Origin: Yponomeuta sedellus
Taxonomy: Eukaryota; Arthropoda; Insecta; Lepidoptera; Yponomeutidae
Assembly: GCA_934045075.1 (NCBI GenBank)
Contig: OW203731.1
Location: forward strand, 11,757,198 to 11,821,197
Direction of reading: 5' to 3'
DNA: 64,000 bases
Shown here one piece after another: positions 1 to 11,900 of the stretch. Each line of letters starts with the position of its first letter. The first letter of the stretch is position 1. Below the pieces are notes generated by a model. That model made no database searches. It saw only the letters and a list, made by a program, of their open reading frames with translations, and was not told the DNA's origin. Position numbers and translations under genes: made by a program.

Positions 1-682
1 TAAGAAAAAATAAGAGTCAGTTGCTATAGGTATCAGCTACAAAAACAATTTGTCGATTCCAAAACTACCAAATTTTTTTTATACAGTACTTCACTCCATA
101 TTAGCACCTTAAAATAAGTAAATATAGTTACACCCGATTTGATTCTATAGTAACAAACTAAAAGAAAGTGCTATCAATGTTAGCTAACATCTCAACTTTA
201 TGCAAATATGCATCCGATTATCCGATCTCTAGTCATAACCAATCCCTCAATCGAGGCCCCACCTCCTTCATTAAAGTCTTTTAAGTCACTCAGTAATGTA
301 TGATAAAAGTGAAACCGTCACTAGATTAGGTAAGTTAACTTTTTTCTCTGATAACATGATTTAAGGCGTTTCGGAGCAAATCATAACTTTTTTATAGATC
401 GTTTTTATCTTAAAGTGAACATGAGAAATCTTAACAACTGTGACAACCATTTTTCAAACTTACAGTCTAGAACATATGATCAATAGATTATAACTTTAAT
501 GGATTTCCATTAAACCGGCTGTTTTTGGCGGAAAGTGTAAAAGTCCTTGGTTGTTGATTCTAGTTTCTAGACTGTATGTTTAAAAAATAGTTGTCACAGT
601 TGTTAAGATTTTTCATGTTCACTTTTAAAATAAAACTTATTATAACACAACTTATGACTTTTTCCATTGGTGGCGCTAGTTA
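1..682. repeat. Fold-back repeat, copy 1, left part
   Basis: Non-coding repeat that also occurs at 49208-50225. Its core is a long inverted repeat: an arm at about 411-470 (AGTGAACATGAGAAATC... ending in CAGTCTAG) pairs with an arm at about 567-627, around a spacer containing GGCTGTTTTTGGCGG. The repeat runs off the left edge of the window. It is split at the TA at 681-682 by the transposon at 683-3125 and resumes at 3128. The inverted-repeat architecture without coding capacity suggests a MITE or fold-back element; its class is unknown. Confidence 0.75.
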
Positions 683-708
683 GAGTCGTGCAAAGCTAAC
701 TTTGCAGT
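683..708 (+). repeat. Left terminal inverted repeat of the Tc1/mariner-type element
   Basis: 26 bp beginning GAGTCGTGCAAAGC, preceded by TA. It matches the reverse complement of 3100-3125 without a mismatch. Confidence 0.93.
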
Positions 709-945
709 GGCGAAAAGGTGGTAGATTTAAAAATATTTTATATGGTATCCCCAAGTGCGTCGCGTGTAATGATCTTGATACTTTAATTAAATTAAAGAGT
801 TAAAATGAAAATTTAATTCCTGTATACAGATTGCTTTACCTTTCCGCACCGAATATTTTTTACTACTGTTTTATGGAATTTTCGCAAGCAAGGAGGTGGA
901 TAATAAACTATTTAAGAATCAAATTAATTTGTTTTATTTACAACA

Positions 946-2977
946 TTAAATATCTTCATCGGAATCGGATTCCAAGTACTGGATGTCTTCAAATATTGGT
1001 GCAATATCTTCATCACCATCATCCTCATCGTTGTCTGAATCTTGAACATTGATAATAAAAGGAATCATGTCATCATCCAGTAACCTATCTTTTTCTAGGT
1101 GTTCCAGCTCCAGTTTTATGACATGGTCCGCATATTTCTTCCAGTGTTCAGTGCTTACTGATGAGAACGCTTCTTGTATATGTTTTAACATTTCTGTTGG
1201 GGTACTTTTTAAATTTTTTTAGCGATTTTTCTTTTTGCCTCACTCCAAACCATCTCGATGGGATTGAGATGGCAATGATAAGGTGGTAACCTGAGCACCT
1301 CATGGCCATGTTCTTTCAACATCTCGTCTATGTAGTATATTGGGTCTGGTTTATGTCTCTTGACGAGACATAACAGTTCAGCTTTGGTTAATTTATTCGA
1401 CCATTCAATGTTATTTTCGGTCAACCAATCTCTGATTACCTGCTTTTGTGAGCTGGTATTTGGCACCTTATTTATTTGAATGCTGTGGTAGCTCGCATTA
1501 TTAAATACTATCAGACTAGGTGATTGGAGATTGGGTAGCAACTTTTCAATTACCCATTTAAAAAATTATCCGCATTCATGTCATCGTGGTAATCGGCATT
1601 TTTTGATTTTGTGCTGAATACGAGTAAAGCATTGTTCACAAAACCATTTTCAGTTCCAGCATGAACTATGATAAATCGCTTGCCTTTTGAGACACTCTCA
1701 ACCATTTTCGACGATGATGGTCCTTGCCAACTTTTCTTGGGTTTATAATTCAGGTGAACGTATGTTTCATCAATGATTGGTTTTCGGGTTTGTATTGGCT
1801 CGTTTCTCAAGGATATAATTTTTCTTATGAACCGATGCCTCCACGCTGCCACATCGTATTTTTCCATAAGCACAATTCGCTCTTCACTGTCCTTTTTAAA
1901 TTCGTATCCCATATTTAAAAGGATTTTTCTGAGAGTTTCTCTGCAACCATCAAATTGAATGGTTTCTCTCAATTCCAGAAGTAGTTTATTTAACGTTGGT
2001 ACTTCCTTTTTTAATAAATAATATTCGTCTATTTTATTACGTATTGCGCATTAGTCAAAGTTATCAATATTCACTTTGGTTGCTCGAGACGCCCGTTTTT
2101 TGCCAGGACTTCTCCAAATGCCTTGATTTTAATGTCCCTCTTTTTTAATTATCCAAAGGGTCCGTTCGCCTACTCCTATGAAAAAACCATTGAATTAGGT
2201 ATAAACAAACATCTCATGTACCTACCTTTTAACTAGATATCGGTATAAGATGCAAAATTATGTTCATTAAATAAATGAAAATAGATTCTTGTTTTAAATA
2301 GATTTTTGGGAGGGAAGGAGGTTGGTAGGCAGACCACCGACACGATGGTCAGACGACATCGGGTTGCGGGCCAGAGATGGACCAGGTTAGCACAGGCCCG
2401 TGAGGAATGGCGCAATAAAAAGGAGGCCTATGCCCAGCAGTGGGTTGATGTGGGCTGATTATAGATATAAATAGATTCTTGTTAGGTTAGCAGATATTAA
2501 ATTGGTTAAATAAAAAATTCTTACCGGTTATATCAGAAATATTTTTAACATGCTGTTGTACAGTAAAATTAGTTTTTTCCAAATCTTTCAGTTTTTTAAA
2601 TACTGCTTGTAAAGCATGTTTGAGCTCATCGCTAACTTCACCTGAAACAAACACAAAAGTGTGGTTGGTAATTTGACTACGCCATCAGTACCTATTCTTT
2701 TTACTCGCCTTAAAAAATATATATGAAAAAGTGATTCATAAGTTAGTGTGAATACTGATCGAAAAATACATAAAAATAAAGACAAAAAATAAAAACTCAA
2801 AGGATCAAAACTCTTTCAGTCTACGTACCTGTCAACGTTCAATTTCTTGAATACATTGTAGTTTCTGCGAAACGACTGACTCCCTTTGCTCCTTCAGATG
2901 ATCGATTCTCTAGCATTCGAATTATCTAGCATCCGAAATAGTAATTTCCTTACATTGCTTTTGTATGTTTTCACCAT
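946..2977 (-). pseudogene. DDE transposase pseudogene (Tc1/mariner-type, multi-exon)
   Basis: Would cut and paste the surrounding element. Reading on the minus strand: a likely ATG at 2977-2975 (MVKTYKSN...) with a donor at about 2828; a second exon of roughly 2641-2525 with CAG acceptor and GTAAG donor; then from about 2172 a helix-turn-helix-like segment (GVGERTLWIIKKEG), and the catalytic core to 946 with an acidic tail. Exon 2 reads smoothly into the 2172 exon (DITG-VGERT). The first Asp is in IDETYVH (about 1770). The second is Asn in VFNNASYHS (about 1501). The final Glu is in HLNPIEMVW (about 1255). There are 81 residues between the second position and the Glu. Damage: in-frame stops near 2126, 2062 and in exon 1, a frameshift in a T-run near 1565 and another in an A-run near 1210. 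The exon 1-2 junction does not join in phase, so that part is less certain. Confidence 0.85.
2294..2468 (+). mobile_element. 5'-truncated RTE-like LINE tail inserted in a transposase intron
   Basis: A 175-bp insert flanked by a 15-bp direct repeat AAATAGATTCTTGTT (2279-2293 and 2469-2483). It reads as the extreme 3' end of an RTE-type LINE: GRPPTRWSDDIG near its start, then AGGCCTATGCCCAGCAGTGG and GTGGGCTGATTATAGAT at the end. It lies in the intron between the second and third transposase exons, so it arrived after the DNA transposon or in its progenitor. Confidence 0.8.
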
Positions 2978-3099
2978 ATTTTCAATGTATTCCACAAATC
3001 AAAATTGTAACAGACAATAACTGACGTAACATGTACCACTGAATTGACAGCTAGTGAGTGTTGCAGTAATAATTTTTTTTCGGGTTGTCGCTTTATCTT

Positions 3100-3125
3100 A
3101 CTGCAAAGTTAGCTTTGCACGACTC
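3100..3125 (-). repeat. Right terminal inverted repeat of the Tc1/mariner-type element
   Basis: 26 bp ending GCTTTGCACGACTC, followed by TA at 3126-3127. Exact inverted match to 683-708. Confidence 0.93.
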
Positions 3126-3127
3126 TA

Positions 3128-3295
3128 GCACCCTGAAGCACCTTGATTCTCTTGATTTGAAAAAGTGGGCAAAGTGATATTGGTCTGGCAAGGCAACACC
3201 GATGGCACGCATAAAGAGACGGCGGCCATTTGTCTGCTTCACTCGTGATTATAGAGAAGGTTCCATCCGTCTTTTTTTGACATCCGTGGTTTAAT
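3128..3295. repeat. Fold-back repeat, copy 1, right part
   Basis: Continues the repeat split by the transposon. It aligns with 50051-50225, for example CTTGATTCTCTTGATTTG and GACGGCGGCCATTTGT versus the same words at 50075-50170. No coding sequence. Confidence 0.75.
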
Positions 3296-3419
3296 TGTTC
3301 TGTGACCGGGACCTACACTAACTCGCAGAACTACACCAAAGACTACAATATTTATCTCAATTTATACTGGCACTGGCACTACACCATTGTTTATTATAGA
3401 GCCCGCACGGCAAGGCTAG

Positions 3420-3590
3420 CTAGCATGGTTCTGGGGGGTGTCCGCTAACTTCATACCAAACCATACCACCATACCACCATATCCCTATTTCGTCTGTGCA
3501 TACCACGGGGTTAATCCATTAACATAGGCTACGTTTTAATGTGGTAAAAATAAGATTATTCCCATAGGATATTCCCGAACTTCAGACTTT
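3420..3590 (-). repeat. Dispersed repeat related to 23335-23555
   Basis: Diverged minus-strand copy of the family seen in plus orientation at 23335-23555. Shared words include the 'cccataggat...' segment, 'aaaacgtagcctatgt' and 'gtgtc(a/c)gctaact'. The family is very common in Lepidoptera, but its class is not evident here. Confidence 0.55.
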
Positions 3591-3639
3591 TTTTGTTACA
3601 AATATATAGTTTCACGTACGGGAAGTACCTACCTACCCT

Positions 3640-4088
3640 TTATTGATTCCCCTTGAGTGTCAAAATATACGGAATTTGCGGCATAAACGGCCGTACAGTC
3701 TATTTATTCTTACTTGTCCAATTTAGTAAACAAGATTCTAACCTCAAAATTGAGATTAGATGCCTAAACTAGACATTTTCTCGCAAATTCATGAACTACC
3801 ATGAAAAATGTTTATAAAATTGGCAGCGTGTTATCTAAAAAAGTGTTCCAGGTTACTTCATTTATGGAAATATGGCAGTTTTGGACTAAAAAGTCACAGT
3901 TTAAGGGTAGAATCTTGTTTACTAAATTGGACAAGTAAGAATAAATAGACTGTACCTTTTTGTGTTAGAATATTTTTTTACAACTTCAGTGACTGTGTAG
4001 ACCCTTCTACGTGTTTCCGAGATAAGTAAGGGGTCTTGTCAGTCGCACGGACGGAGGAACGGACGGACAACAAAGTGACCCCGAGTTT
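3640..4088 (-). repeat. GGGTTCCGTACC-family element, degenerate copy with nested MITE
   Basis: Minus-strand relative of the fuller copy at 38037-38555. The segment reading GAATTTGCGGCATAAACGGC matches 38240-38270 inverted. The segment with GACGGAGGAACGGACGGAC and AAAGTGACCC matches the GTCCGTCTGTCCG stretch at 38090-38120. It is interrupted at 3696-3952 by a TA-flanked MITE. Confidence 0.75.
3696..3952. mobile_element. 257-bp MITE with 45-bp perfect inverted ends and TA duplication
   Basis: Left end 3696-3740 and right end 3908-3952 are perfect inverted copies over 45 bp (start CAGTCTATTTATTCTTACTT). TA sits at 3694-3695 and 3953-3954. The paralogous repeat at 38236-38275 lacks the insert and reads straight through the equivalent TA (GGCATAAACGGC-TG-TA-TCTTTTG on the minus strand), so this is a clean insertion. 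There is no ORF in the 167-bp interior, so it is a non-autonomous TA-targeting element. Confidence 0.9.
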
Positions 4089-4089
4089 T

Positions 4090-5875
4090 AAGTTTTTGCT
4101 TTTGAGACAAGGAATAAGGTTGAAATAAAATTATTTAAGTATTAAAAATCAACTTTGTTTATTTTAATTTCTCAAGTTGTTATTTATGGAATTACACAAT
4201 ACAAATGTTGTAAAATATAATTACAATAGTTAACAGTTGTTAAATTTTAAATGCAGTTTTAATAACAATGTCACGGAGATATCCAATATTACAGAGATCT
4301 GCCTATTAACTTGTGTTTCACAATCCTTTAAACGTCCTAGGTACTGAAGAAGGAAGATAGGTAGGTAGTCGTTCAAACAAGTGGCTGCTTCCTATTATCT
4401 AAATTTTGCTAGTGTTTTTTTTATAATTCCACTAGGGATTTTATCCGTCATTACAATAAGCCCTAATTTTACATTATAATTCCAGGCAAGTTTTAGGCAT
4501 TTTACAGGTATATCATAAAATCAATTTATTACGAAAAGTTGCCAATACTAATAAAGAAGGGGCTCGTTTTTACCTAACCAGATGTAACACCCGTAAACAC
4601 AGTAAAGTTGCTCCCTTCTATCAATAATTATCTTTACTACAAAACGCTAAATTTAATACCATGACATTGATAGTTCCGAGGCTCAATAAAATAATTACTC
4701 ATTCTCATAATAACACAGAACATCACAAAACAAATTCCAAAGCAATTCAAAGTTCAAAAATCAATCAAGATTAAGGAAATTATTTGAGTAATAAAATTAA
4801 CCAAGCTATCACCTTTGGTGCCATTCTCCGTATACTTTTGCTAGTTTACTTTTACAGTGCATAATTACCAATGCACGTACAATATTTCTAGAGTAAGCTT
4901 AGTCGCCCTAGGCCTAATGAGCCCGTGGGCGACTGTAAAGCTCAATGTCAATTAGCTAAGCCGGTCGCACCATCCAACACTCATGAGCTGGTGCCGTCAC
5001 CTGCAATCTCTTCAAGAAGTTATCCTCCCGAAGGTCCAACTCACTTCCAGTTTAAGGTAAAATGCCAATGATCATGTCGGTAAATATTACCAAATCTATG
5101 TTTCTAAATAAAACTCAATTCTTAAAAGTACTATTATCTCTACCGACGTCACATTGGCATGTGAACAAAACAAGAAGATGGCGTCGAACAAAATTTCCTA
5201 TCGTTAGAACTGTACAACAGTCGCATTCCGTTGGCAAATTATTTAAATATAAAATAAATAATAATTTACTTAGCTAATAATTGCCTAGTTACCAACCGGA
5301 ATGGGCTTTGTGAACACGCGGGTGGCGATTAACAAGTTCGATCTTACAAAAGGCCTGCATACAATAAAGTTATAAGGGCCCACGATTACACATTATATAC
5401 TAAACCTAAGCGATTTGCAATAACAATAATTTAAGACAAATATTTACATCATTATTAGCAATATCCAAATTTAAATTAACATAAATAAGAACAATAATTT
5501 AAGGATAGTCGGGACATACTAATAGGAATCAGTCATTCAGTATCGACCGCGGTTGATCGCAAGCTGATCTCTTGTCGATTGTACCTGCAAATTTCTTCTG
5601 CACTCTGCGTCTCGGCGCGCTTCATCATATTGGGCAACGCTCGGTTCGCTTCGTTTCAGCGAGGTGGATATCTGTTACCGTGCACTGGGCGCGCACGCTC
5701 GGCGTTCCTTGTCTCTAGTCGGAGCCAAATCCTCGGGGGAGCGGTCGCGACGTCGCGGAAGCTGCCGGGGTGTTCTCGTGCTCTTTGTGAAGGCTAGTAT
5801 GTACCCTAGAAGTGTGCACTCGCCGTGTGGGGAGCGGGGCGGGGGCGCGACTCGGGGCGTCGGCCGCGACGGCTC
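4090..5875. other. Region downstream of PDK1, probably including its 3' UTR
   Basis: No ORF with recognisable similarity. Because PDK1 is read leftward and stops at 5876, part of this stretch should be its 3' UTR, but the cleavage site cannot be fixed from sequence. On the minus strand AATAAA words occur near 4155 and 4520. A CpG-rich patch lies at about 5560-5875. Confidence 0.4.
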
Positions 5876-5980
5876 TTAAGTCGTATCCCTTCCGTAGGTG
5901 CCAATGCGCACCTCGTCGATGACACGCGACCACTCCAACGCATACGAATCAGGATCCTCCAAATAGTACGTACGGTTTGG
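5876..5980 (-). CDS. Pdk1: PDK1 coding exon 5 (end of PH domain, stop codon)
   Basis: Encodes [20 protein letters not shown] to the C-terminus YGRDTT, with the TAA at 5878-5876. Acceptor TTACAG lies at 5981-5986 on the minus strand. The junction gives FLVHT-PNRTYYL, the hallmark end of the PDK1 PH domain. Confidence 0.93.
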   Translation of the reverse strand, partial: PNRTYYLEDPDSYALEWSRVIDEVRIGTYGRDTT

Positions 5981-8900
5981 CTGTAACAAAAGAAAAGCTA
6001 TTACAATTTTGGTGACAGCATGTAGATGGAGAGAGAGAAAGAAATATAGAAACGTTACATAGAGTTCGAAAAAGTATAAACAAGGATTCAGCGTTTTAAG
6101 GATTCAAAAAGGTTTTAGATTTCTATGAACTTACCGTATGAACTAAAAATATTCTAAAGTTTTTGGCTTCCACGCGTAGCTCTGGTGACCAAGGAATTTC
6201 GCCCTTGAGAACCATGTTGACAGGGTCGACGTAGAAGAGCCGCGGGCCCGTGGTGAGCAGCAGCATGCGGCGGCGAGCGAACAGACCCTTTCTCTTGTCG
6301 ACGAGCCCTTGCTTCAATATCAGTTCTCCGTCGACAAACTGGTGCCACTTGCTATCACGCGCTTGTGCTTCGAGACGGCGACGGCGATCTTCGGGTGTGA
6401 TGCTCAAAATACCTGTGAACAATGACAATAAAAAATTAGCTTACCTACATATTTGTCAACAACAACAATGTCAAGACAAAATTACTTGGCTCTGTTCACG
6501 AATGTACAATTTGCACACTGCATATCTGCACAAACGCTTGTCTGGTCATATGATCTCATCAGCTGACCGCAACGTAAGGCCTTTGCCTCATTATAATAGT
6601 TGGCAACACGAAGCCAGCTCGACACAGGCACACTCATTCATGTCGTATGCTCTATTAGTAGTGTAGAGGCGCCTGAGACTGTTCACCGGCGGCGGCGGAC
6701 GGATGGTTGACGTCATGCTATCTATATGATCGCAAGAACGGAGGACGTCCGTCCTGAATGCGAATGGAAGTAGGTGTGCGAACTCATTGACGCGATGTGC
6801 TATGCATTAATTTGAATTATTTATTAAAGTCAACCTGATATTGCTTCCAAAAGAGTTATGTGCGTTCCAAATGGGGCGACAGTTTTCCTCGAATTTAACA
6901 AAGTATGGTAACTTATGGACAAACAAGTGCAATTCTGAACAAGCGCAATTCAATGTTTTCAATTTGCGATGACAATGGTGGATTGTTCTTGAAATGTTTA
7001 TACTTATCATTCATATAGTGACAGTCGGAAATTCTTTAAACGTCAATAAATGAACGTTACAGTAACTTTTGTGTGCCATTCTCAATAAATAAGAGTGAAT
7101 AGTAAGAACAGTAATAACATAAAAGCTACCAACCTTTCGATGTTGATAAGTCGAACTCCCAAAGACGCACTAGTTGGTTGCTTCCCAGTCCCGGCTCAAG
7201 GTGGTCAGGCACTGTGTATTCCTCCTCTTTAAAAGAACCACCGGGCAGGTATGGGTTGATTTTTGGAGGTGTCTGCTCCCAAATAGTATTCCAATCAATC
7301 CCTTCGAAGAAAGGATGCTTGCGAATGCTCTCATAAGTCTCGCCCTGGTCATTGATTCCGAGCCTCTGAGCATGGTCCAAAATCAAAAGCTTTTCAACTA
7401 AGTCTTTTGCATCAGCTGGAAATCCTTCGGGGAAATCATAATCCAATTTCAATATCTTTTGGAAAGTGAGAAAATCGTTCGGTCCCCGGAATGGTGGAAG
7501 TCCTGAAATCATCTGGTATATAATGCAACCAAGAGCCCAGAGATCGGATGCCCGAGTGTCTTCACGGTGACGTAGAAGTTCGGGGCTGACGTACTGAGCA
7601 GTTCCAACAAAGCTCATGTTGCGTCTTCTCTCTCGCTCTGATGAAGGAGAATTGTCGTCAATGTTCTTTTCTGGTATCAAGCGAATCTCTTCAGGATCAA
7701 GAATCTTAACGGTTCCAAAATCAGCGATTTGCAGGTGCATATTTTCATCGAGTAAAATATTTTCTGGTTTCAAGTCGCGATGAATTATTCCTTTAGAGTG
7801 CATCTGCTCCAAAGCCAATAGTAATTCAGCTGCATAGAATTTTGCAACATCCAACTCAAAGGAACCCACTTTGTTTATGTAGGGCAATAATTCGCCGTTT
7901 TTCGCGTACGACAGAACAAAATACAGTCTGTCTGCATCTTGAAAAGTGCAGAACAATCTTACAAATCCATGTGGAACGTTAGACAGGATATTCAAAGCAT
8001 CTTTTTCCCGTTTGATATATTCCCCCTTTTTCTCTCTAAGGATGTGACGTTTTTCACATACTTTAACTGAAACAAAAAAATATATATTAAAAATGTGATA
8101 TGATAAGATGGCTACATACACCACAACAATTTAGAACTACTATTAATGATTTCATCCAACTTTCATATTCTACTTACTCGCATATTCTTTGCCAGTGTGT
8201 ATGTCCTTAGCAAGGAAAACGGTGCTGAAGCATCCTTCCCCGATCACTTTGCCGAATATGTAGTCTTTAGCTGTTCGCTTAGTGGGCTTGTTGAGTTGAC
8301 TATTGATAGAAACGCTCGCAGGAGCTGGCGTGGGGGCAGTGATGGCTGGCGGGGCTTGCATTTTAGCTGGTGACTCGATTCCTGTCTCCGCTATTGCGAT
8401 CGGAGCTCCGCGGGCCTCCTTCCCGCTCGACTGTAACAAAAGAAAAGTCTTTGAGTTCCCTTGATCTACAATAAACATTAAACCTATAAATCGGCAACAT
8501 GCGTGGAGCAGAACGGAGCGTCGGCGCAGTCCGGCCGTTCACTTATTTATTCCACCAAGTTTCAAACGCGTGAGGTGCGATGACGACAAGTTTGTCTGGG
8601 GTGGGGGCCAGGGGCAATGCCGCTCCGTCCGCCACCGGCGAATTTGCATTGAAGATTCAAACGAGGTGGCTGCCGATCTACTTTTTGCTAACAATTGTTT
8701 GCAGTACCACTGAAACATCAACGTTACTTGTGCGAGGTAGTTTCGTGCATCTTATGTGGCTGTATGTGGCTAACAGTCAGTCCGATAGCTAATATAAAAA
8801 TAAATGCGGTTTTATCTTGTTGGTAGTTAGACCGGCAAGACAACTTTCACAGCACCTCCTCATTTTCGTGGACCGCTCTCAGACACGCTGGCGGCACCTT

Positions 8901-11900
8901 CGCCGTCCGCTTACTATTATGTAATAAGAAACTAAAGCCGATGCTTGTTGAAGGTGGTTTGTTTACTAAAATACGGCTTAGACTTCAAACTTTAAAGACT
9001 TTAAACATCGCAATAAATTATTCTACTGAGAATGTACATCAGCCATAAAAAATATGATAAAAAGATGGGAAGGCTATATAGGGTATGTATTTTGCTTTTG
9101 CAGTATCGCAATCTCTAGCTCTCGCTAAAGAACTAATCACGGTATAGAGTGCTGTGTAACCGTTTTTATTTAAATTGAAAAAGTCTGCCCAACAATCTAA
9201 TATTCTGTATGGAATTGTATAATGACATGTGTGGTTGTCTCCTGCACGTCTCACAAAGGTTACAACTTGATTATTAACAAACTGGGATGTGCAAGTGCAG
9301 TCATATATTAGCAGCTTTCTGGCCTCAACACAAGTTCGTTGTTCCGATGAACCAATTTCTCGAGTTCGTAGCTCGCTCAAGTTTTTGTTCACCATCTTGT
9401 TGGCGTCAGCCTCACAAAAAATGCCTTCCATTCAGCATAACGAAAGATGGATGAAGCGAGAGGTAAGTAATTCGCTCTCTGTCTGAACTAGAGAGGTACG
9501 ACTTGAATAACTGTTAACTTGCCAAAAACAAGCTAGCTACGAAGCAAACGAAAGTAGGTATACGTCACGAAAATATACCGTTGTAAATGCTTACTGTACT
9601 TATTATGTAGTCTGCTTGAAAAAGCAGCCAAATTATAAAGCTCGCCTTTTACATGGCGCCAACAATGGAAAAATACCTGATAACATGGTGGCGCATTGAC
9701 GATGCTGCAGGCTGTAATTACCAGTAGGTCATAGCTAATTATATAATGCAAGTACGTCTAGGTTTGTTTAACGAAGATAAAGATAGAAGCCATGTGATAC
9801 GAGTTATATTTATACCACCTTCAAATTGAGCCTATCTCATGTCTGGCAAACTAAAATCTGCCCGTATATTATGCGCCAGAAGTTCTGATTGATTCCTGAC
9901 GTTTCCTATCTTATTTCCTAGAATTTATCGTTAAATCGTTAGGAATCCTTCAAGATTCGGTGGCTGATGATGAGCTCGACAGCTCTGAATATGGTTAGGC
10001 GCTATGGAAATAACGTCGCTTGGTATGGTTGACGCATGCCAAGACTCAATGAGTCACTAATGATAGTAAGTGACCCGCGCGGGCGTTCGTTGTGCAGGCC
10101 GCAAGTGGGTCTTGCATTCCGCGGCGGCGCGGTGCTGCGGCCGCAACGGTACTCGGCGCGCATTCCCACGACGCGACGCATTCCGCAGTCGCCGGCATCG
10201 CTCGTTGCGACCTCGATCCTCTCTCCACTCTCTTAACTCCCTCAACCATCACTTGATGGCTGTTGCGTTGTGCGACCGAAAGTACTGCACTACTTTACAC
10301 ATTCTTATGTGCTTACAGATGCCTCTGCATCGGAACATAGTCCAGTCTGCAAATGCTGCATCCGTGCAGGTCGTGCGAGTGATTATCGTCATTCAAACAT
10401 CCAGTACAATCTTTGTTGTGCAACATGTTTTGTAATGTCGGCTCAACAATAACACAGCCTACAGGCCCCTATGGTATTGCAGGGTTCTGCTTGCTGTCCA
10501 TTTCTGTTCACAGAATGTACTTTCAGCTCACTGTATTGGTACTTTTTTAGTTAGACAAGCATCTGCTTAGCTGACTGCTGCGTCATAGGCAGGTGGATGA
10601 ATATGTACCTAAGAAGTTAGATAATTATGATCAAAGTAATACGTATCTTGAAAATGGTTGTGGAATTCCCGGCGACCGATTCGACGGCCTTGTGCTAAAT
10701 AGTTTAAGTCTATACGGATGTGGAGTACCACGCATCGTATTGTAATGCAAGAACAGTCTCCGGTGCAGCGATCAGCATCCGGTTAGAGCAATAGGTAGGT
10801 AGCTACGCCGCAACCATGATTGCTTGGAATAACGAGTTGTTTAACGTTTGAATTATTACTTAATCATCTTTATACCTAACCACGACCACGACCTACACAG
10901 ATGATCTGAATGATTACCATTATATCAGACGATTCAAGGAAAAAAAGGAGTGCAAACATTGTCAGTTTTTAAATATAACGAGCCTTTTCGTTAGTGACGC
11001 TATGTATACTTTGAATGACTGCTCTAATTCCATTAACATTAGTAGGTGTCTTTACAGTAGAATTAAAGCATAGAATAGAATTAAGTATAAGAGTACCGAC
11101 CTATATAGGGCTGCTAACTCACTCGTTCGTGGGTAGGAGTTACGCCACCGCATTTCTACTGACGCACAAGTCGCACACAACACAAATAACGCCATTGGTA
11201 TTTGTAATAGATAAGATAACGTACAAAAAAACAACAGTTCTGCTAATATATTGCATGTTCTCAATACATTTAAAACACAGCATTGGGGGCAAAAAGCGGA
11301 CACGGACACGCACACCCTTGAATGAAACTATTATCTAGCTCTGGACATTCAACAAATGTGAAATGAGCTAAGGTAATATTTGCATAGGCGAATACTATGG
11401 TAAAAGACATTGAATATATTGCAGATGATACCTACCTACTGAGATTATGTCAAAGTTCAACTTTGATGCAGAACACTATCAAAGTGTATATGAACGCAGT
11501 TCGAGAGCTCATCGTAATAAACTGGTAAACAAGTCGGCGAGTAGTGAATGATCCGCGGTCACGCGGCCGTCGCGTGAACAAACAAGTGCGATGCGACGTC
11601 GTTTGACTTCATACATAGATCAGATACTGGACGACCGTAGCGAGCGAGACATTGTCGCGCGCAACAACATTTTTATTACATGGCGAAAGTATGGACTCAC
11701 CGCCAGCACTATGCCTAGCGAAAGTTTGCCAATGTCGCAACGACCGCACCGAAATGTAAATTATAATTGACACAGTTGGCATTGAAAAAAATAACAAGTA
11801 GGTAATATGAAGCTGAAGAGCCAAACAGAAAAAGAGACACGGTCAAAACTGTTGTACTTAAAAAATATAATGTTCAAAATGACACGCGCTTGAAATTCTG

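Larger units (their letters stand above)
683..3125 (-). mobile_element. Tc1/mariner-superfamily DNA transposon with long D2-E spacing, intact ends, decayed transposase
   Basis: A 2,443-bp element with perfect 26-bp terminal inverted repeats (683-708 and 3100-3125, starting GAGTCGTGCAAAGC) and TA on both sides (681-682, 3126-3127), the target duplication of the IS630-Tc1-mariner superfamily. The interrupted repeat has an unoccupied copy near 50051 where GCTAGT-TA-GCACC is continuous, so both boundaries are confirmed inside this window. It carries a minus-strand DDE transposase that is broken. Perfect ends combined with a decayed gene suggest a moderately young copy that lost its own transposase. 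The spacing from second acidic position to final Glu recalls the DD82E ('Sailor') group, but that assignment is from memory. Confidence 0.9.

Noticed and set aside
5579..5933. ORFs of about 70 codons downstream of PDK1
   Set aside because: CpG-rich composition, overlapping frames on both strands and overlap with PDK1 exon 5; no recognised product.
6250..6666. 138-codon plus ORF over PDK1 exon 4
   Set aside because: Antisense shadow of the PH-domain exon, whose minus-strand reading is unmistakable.
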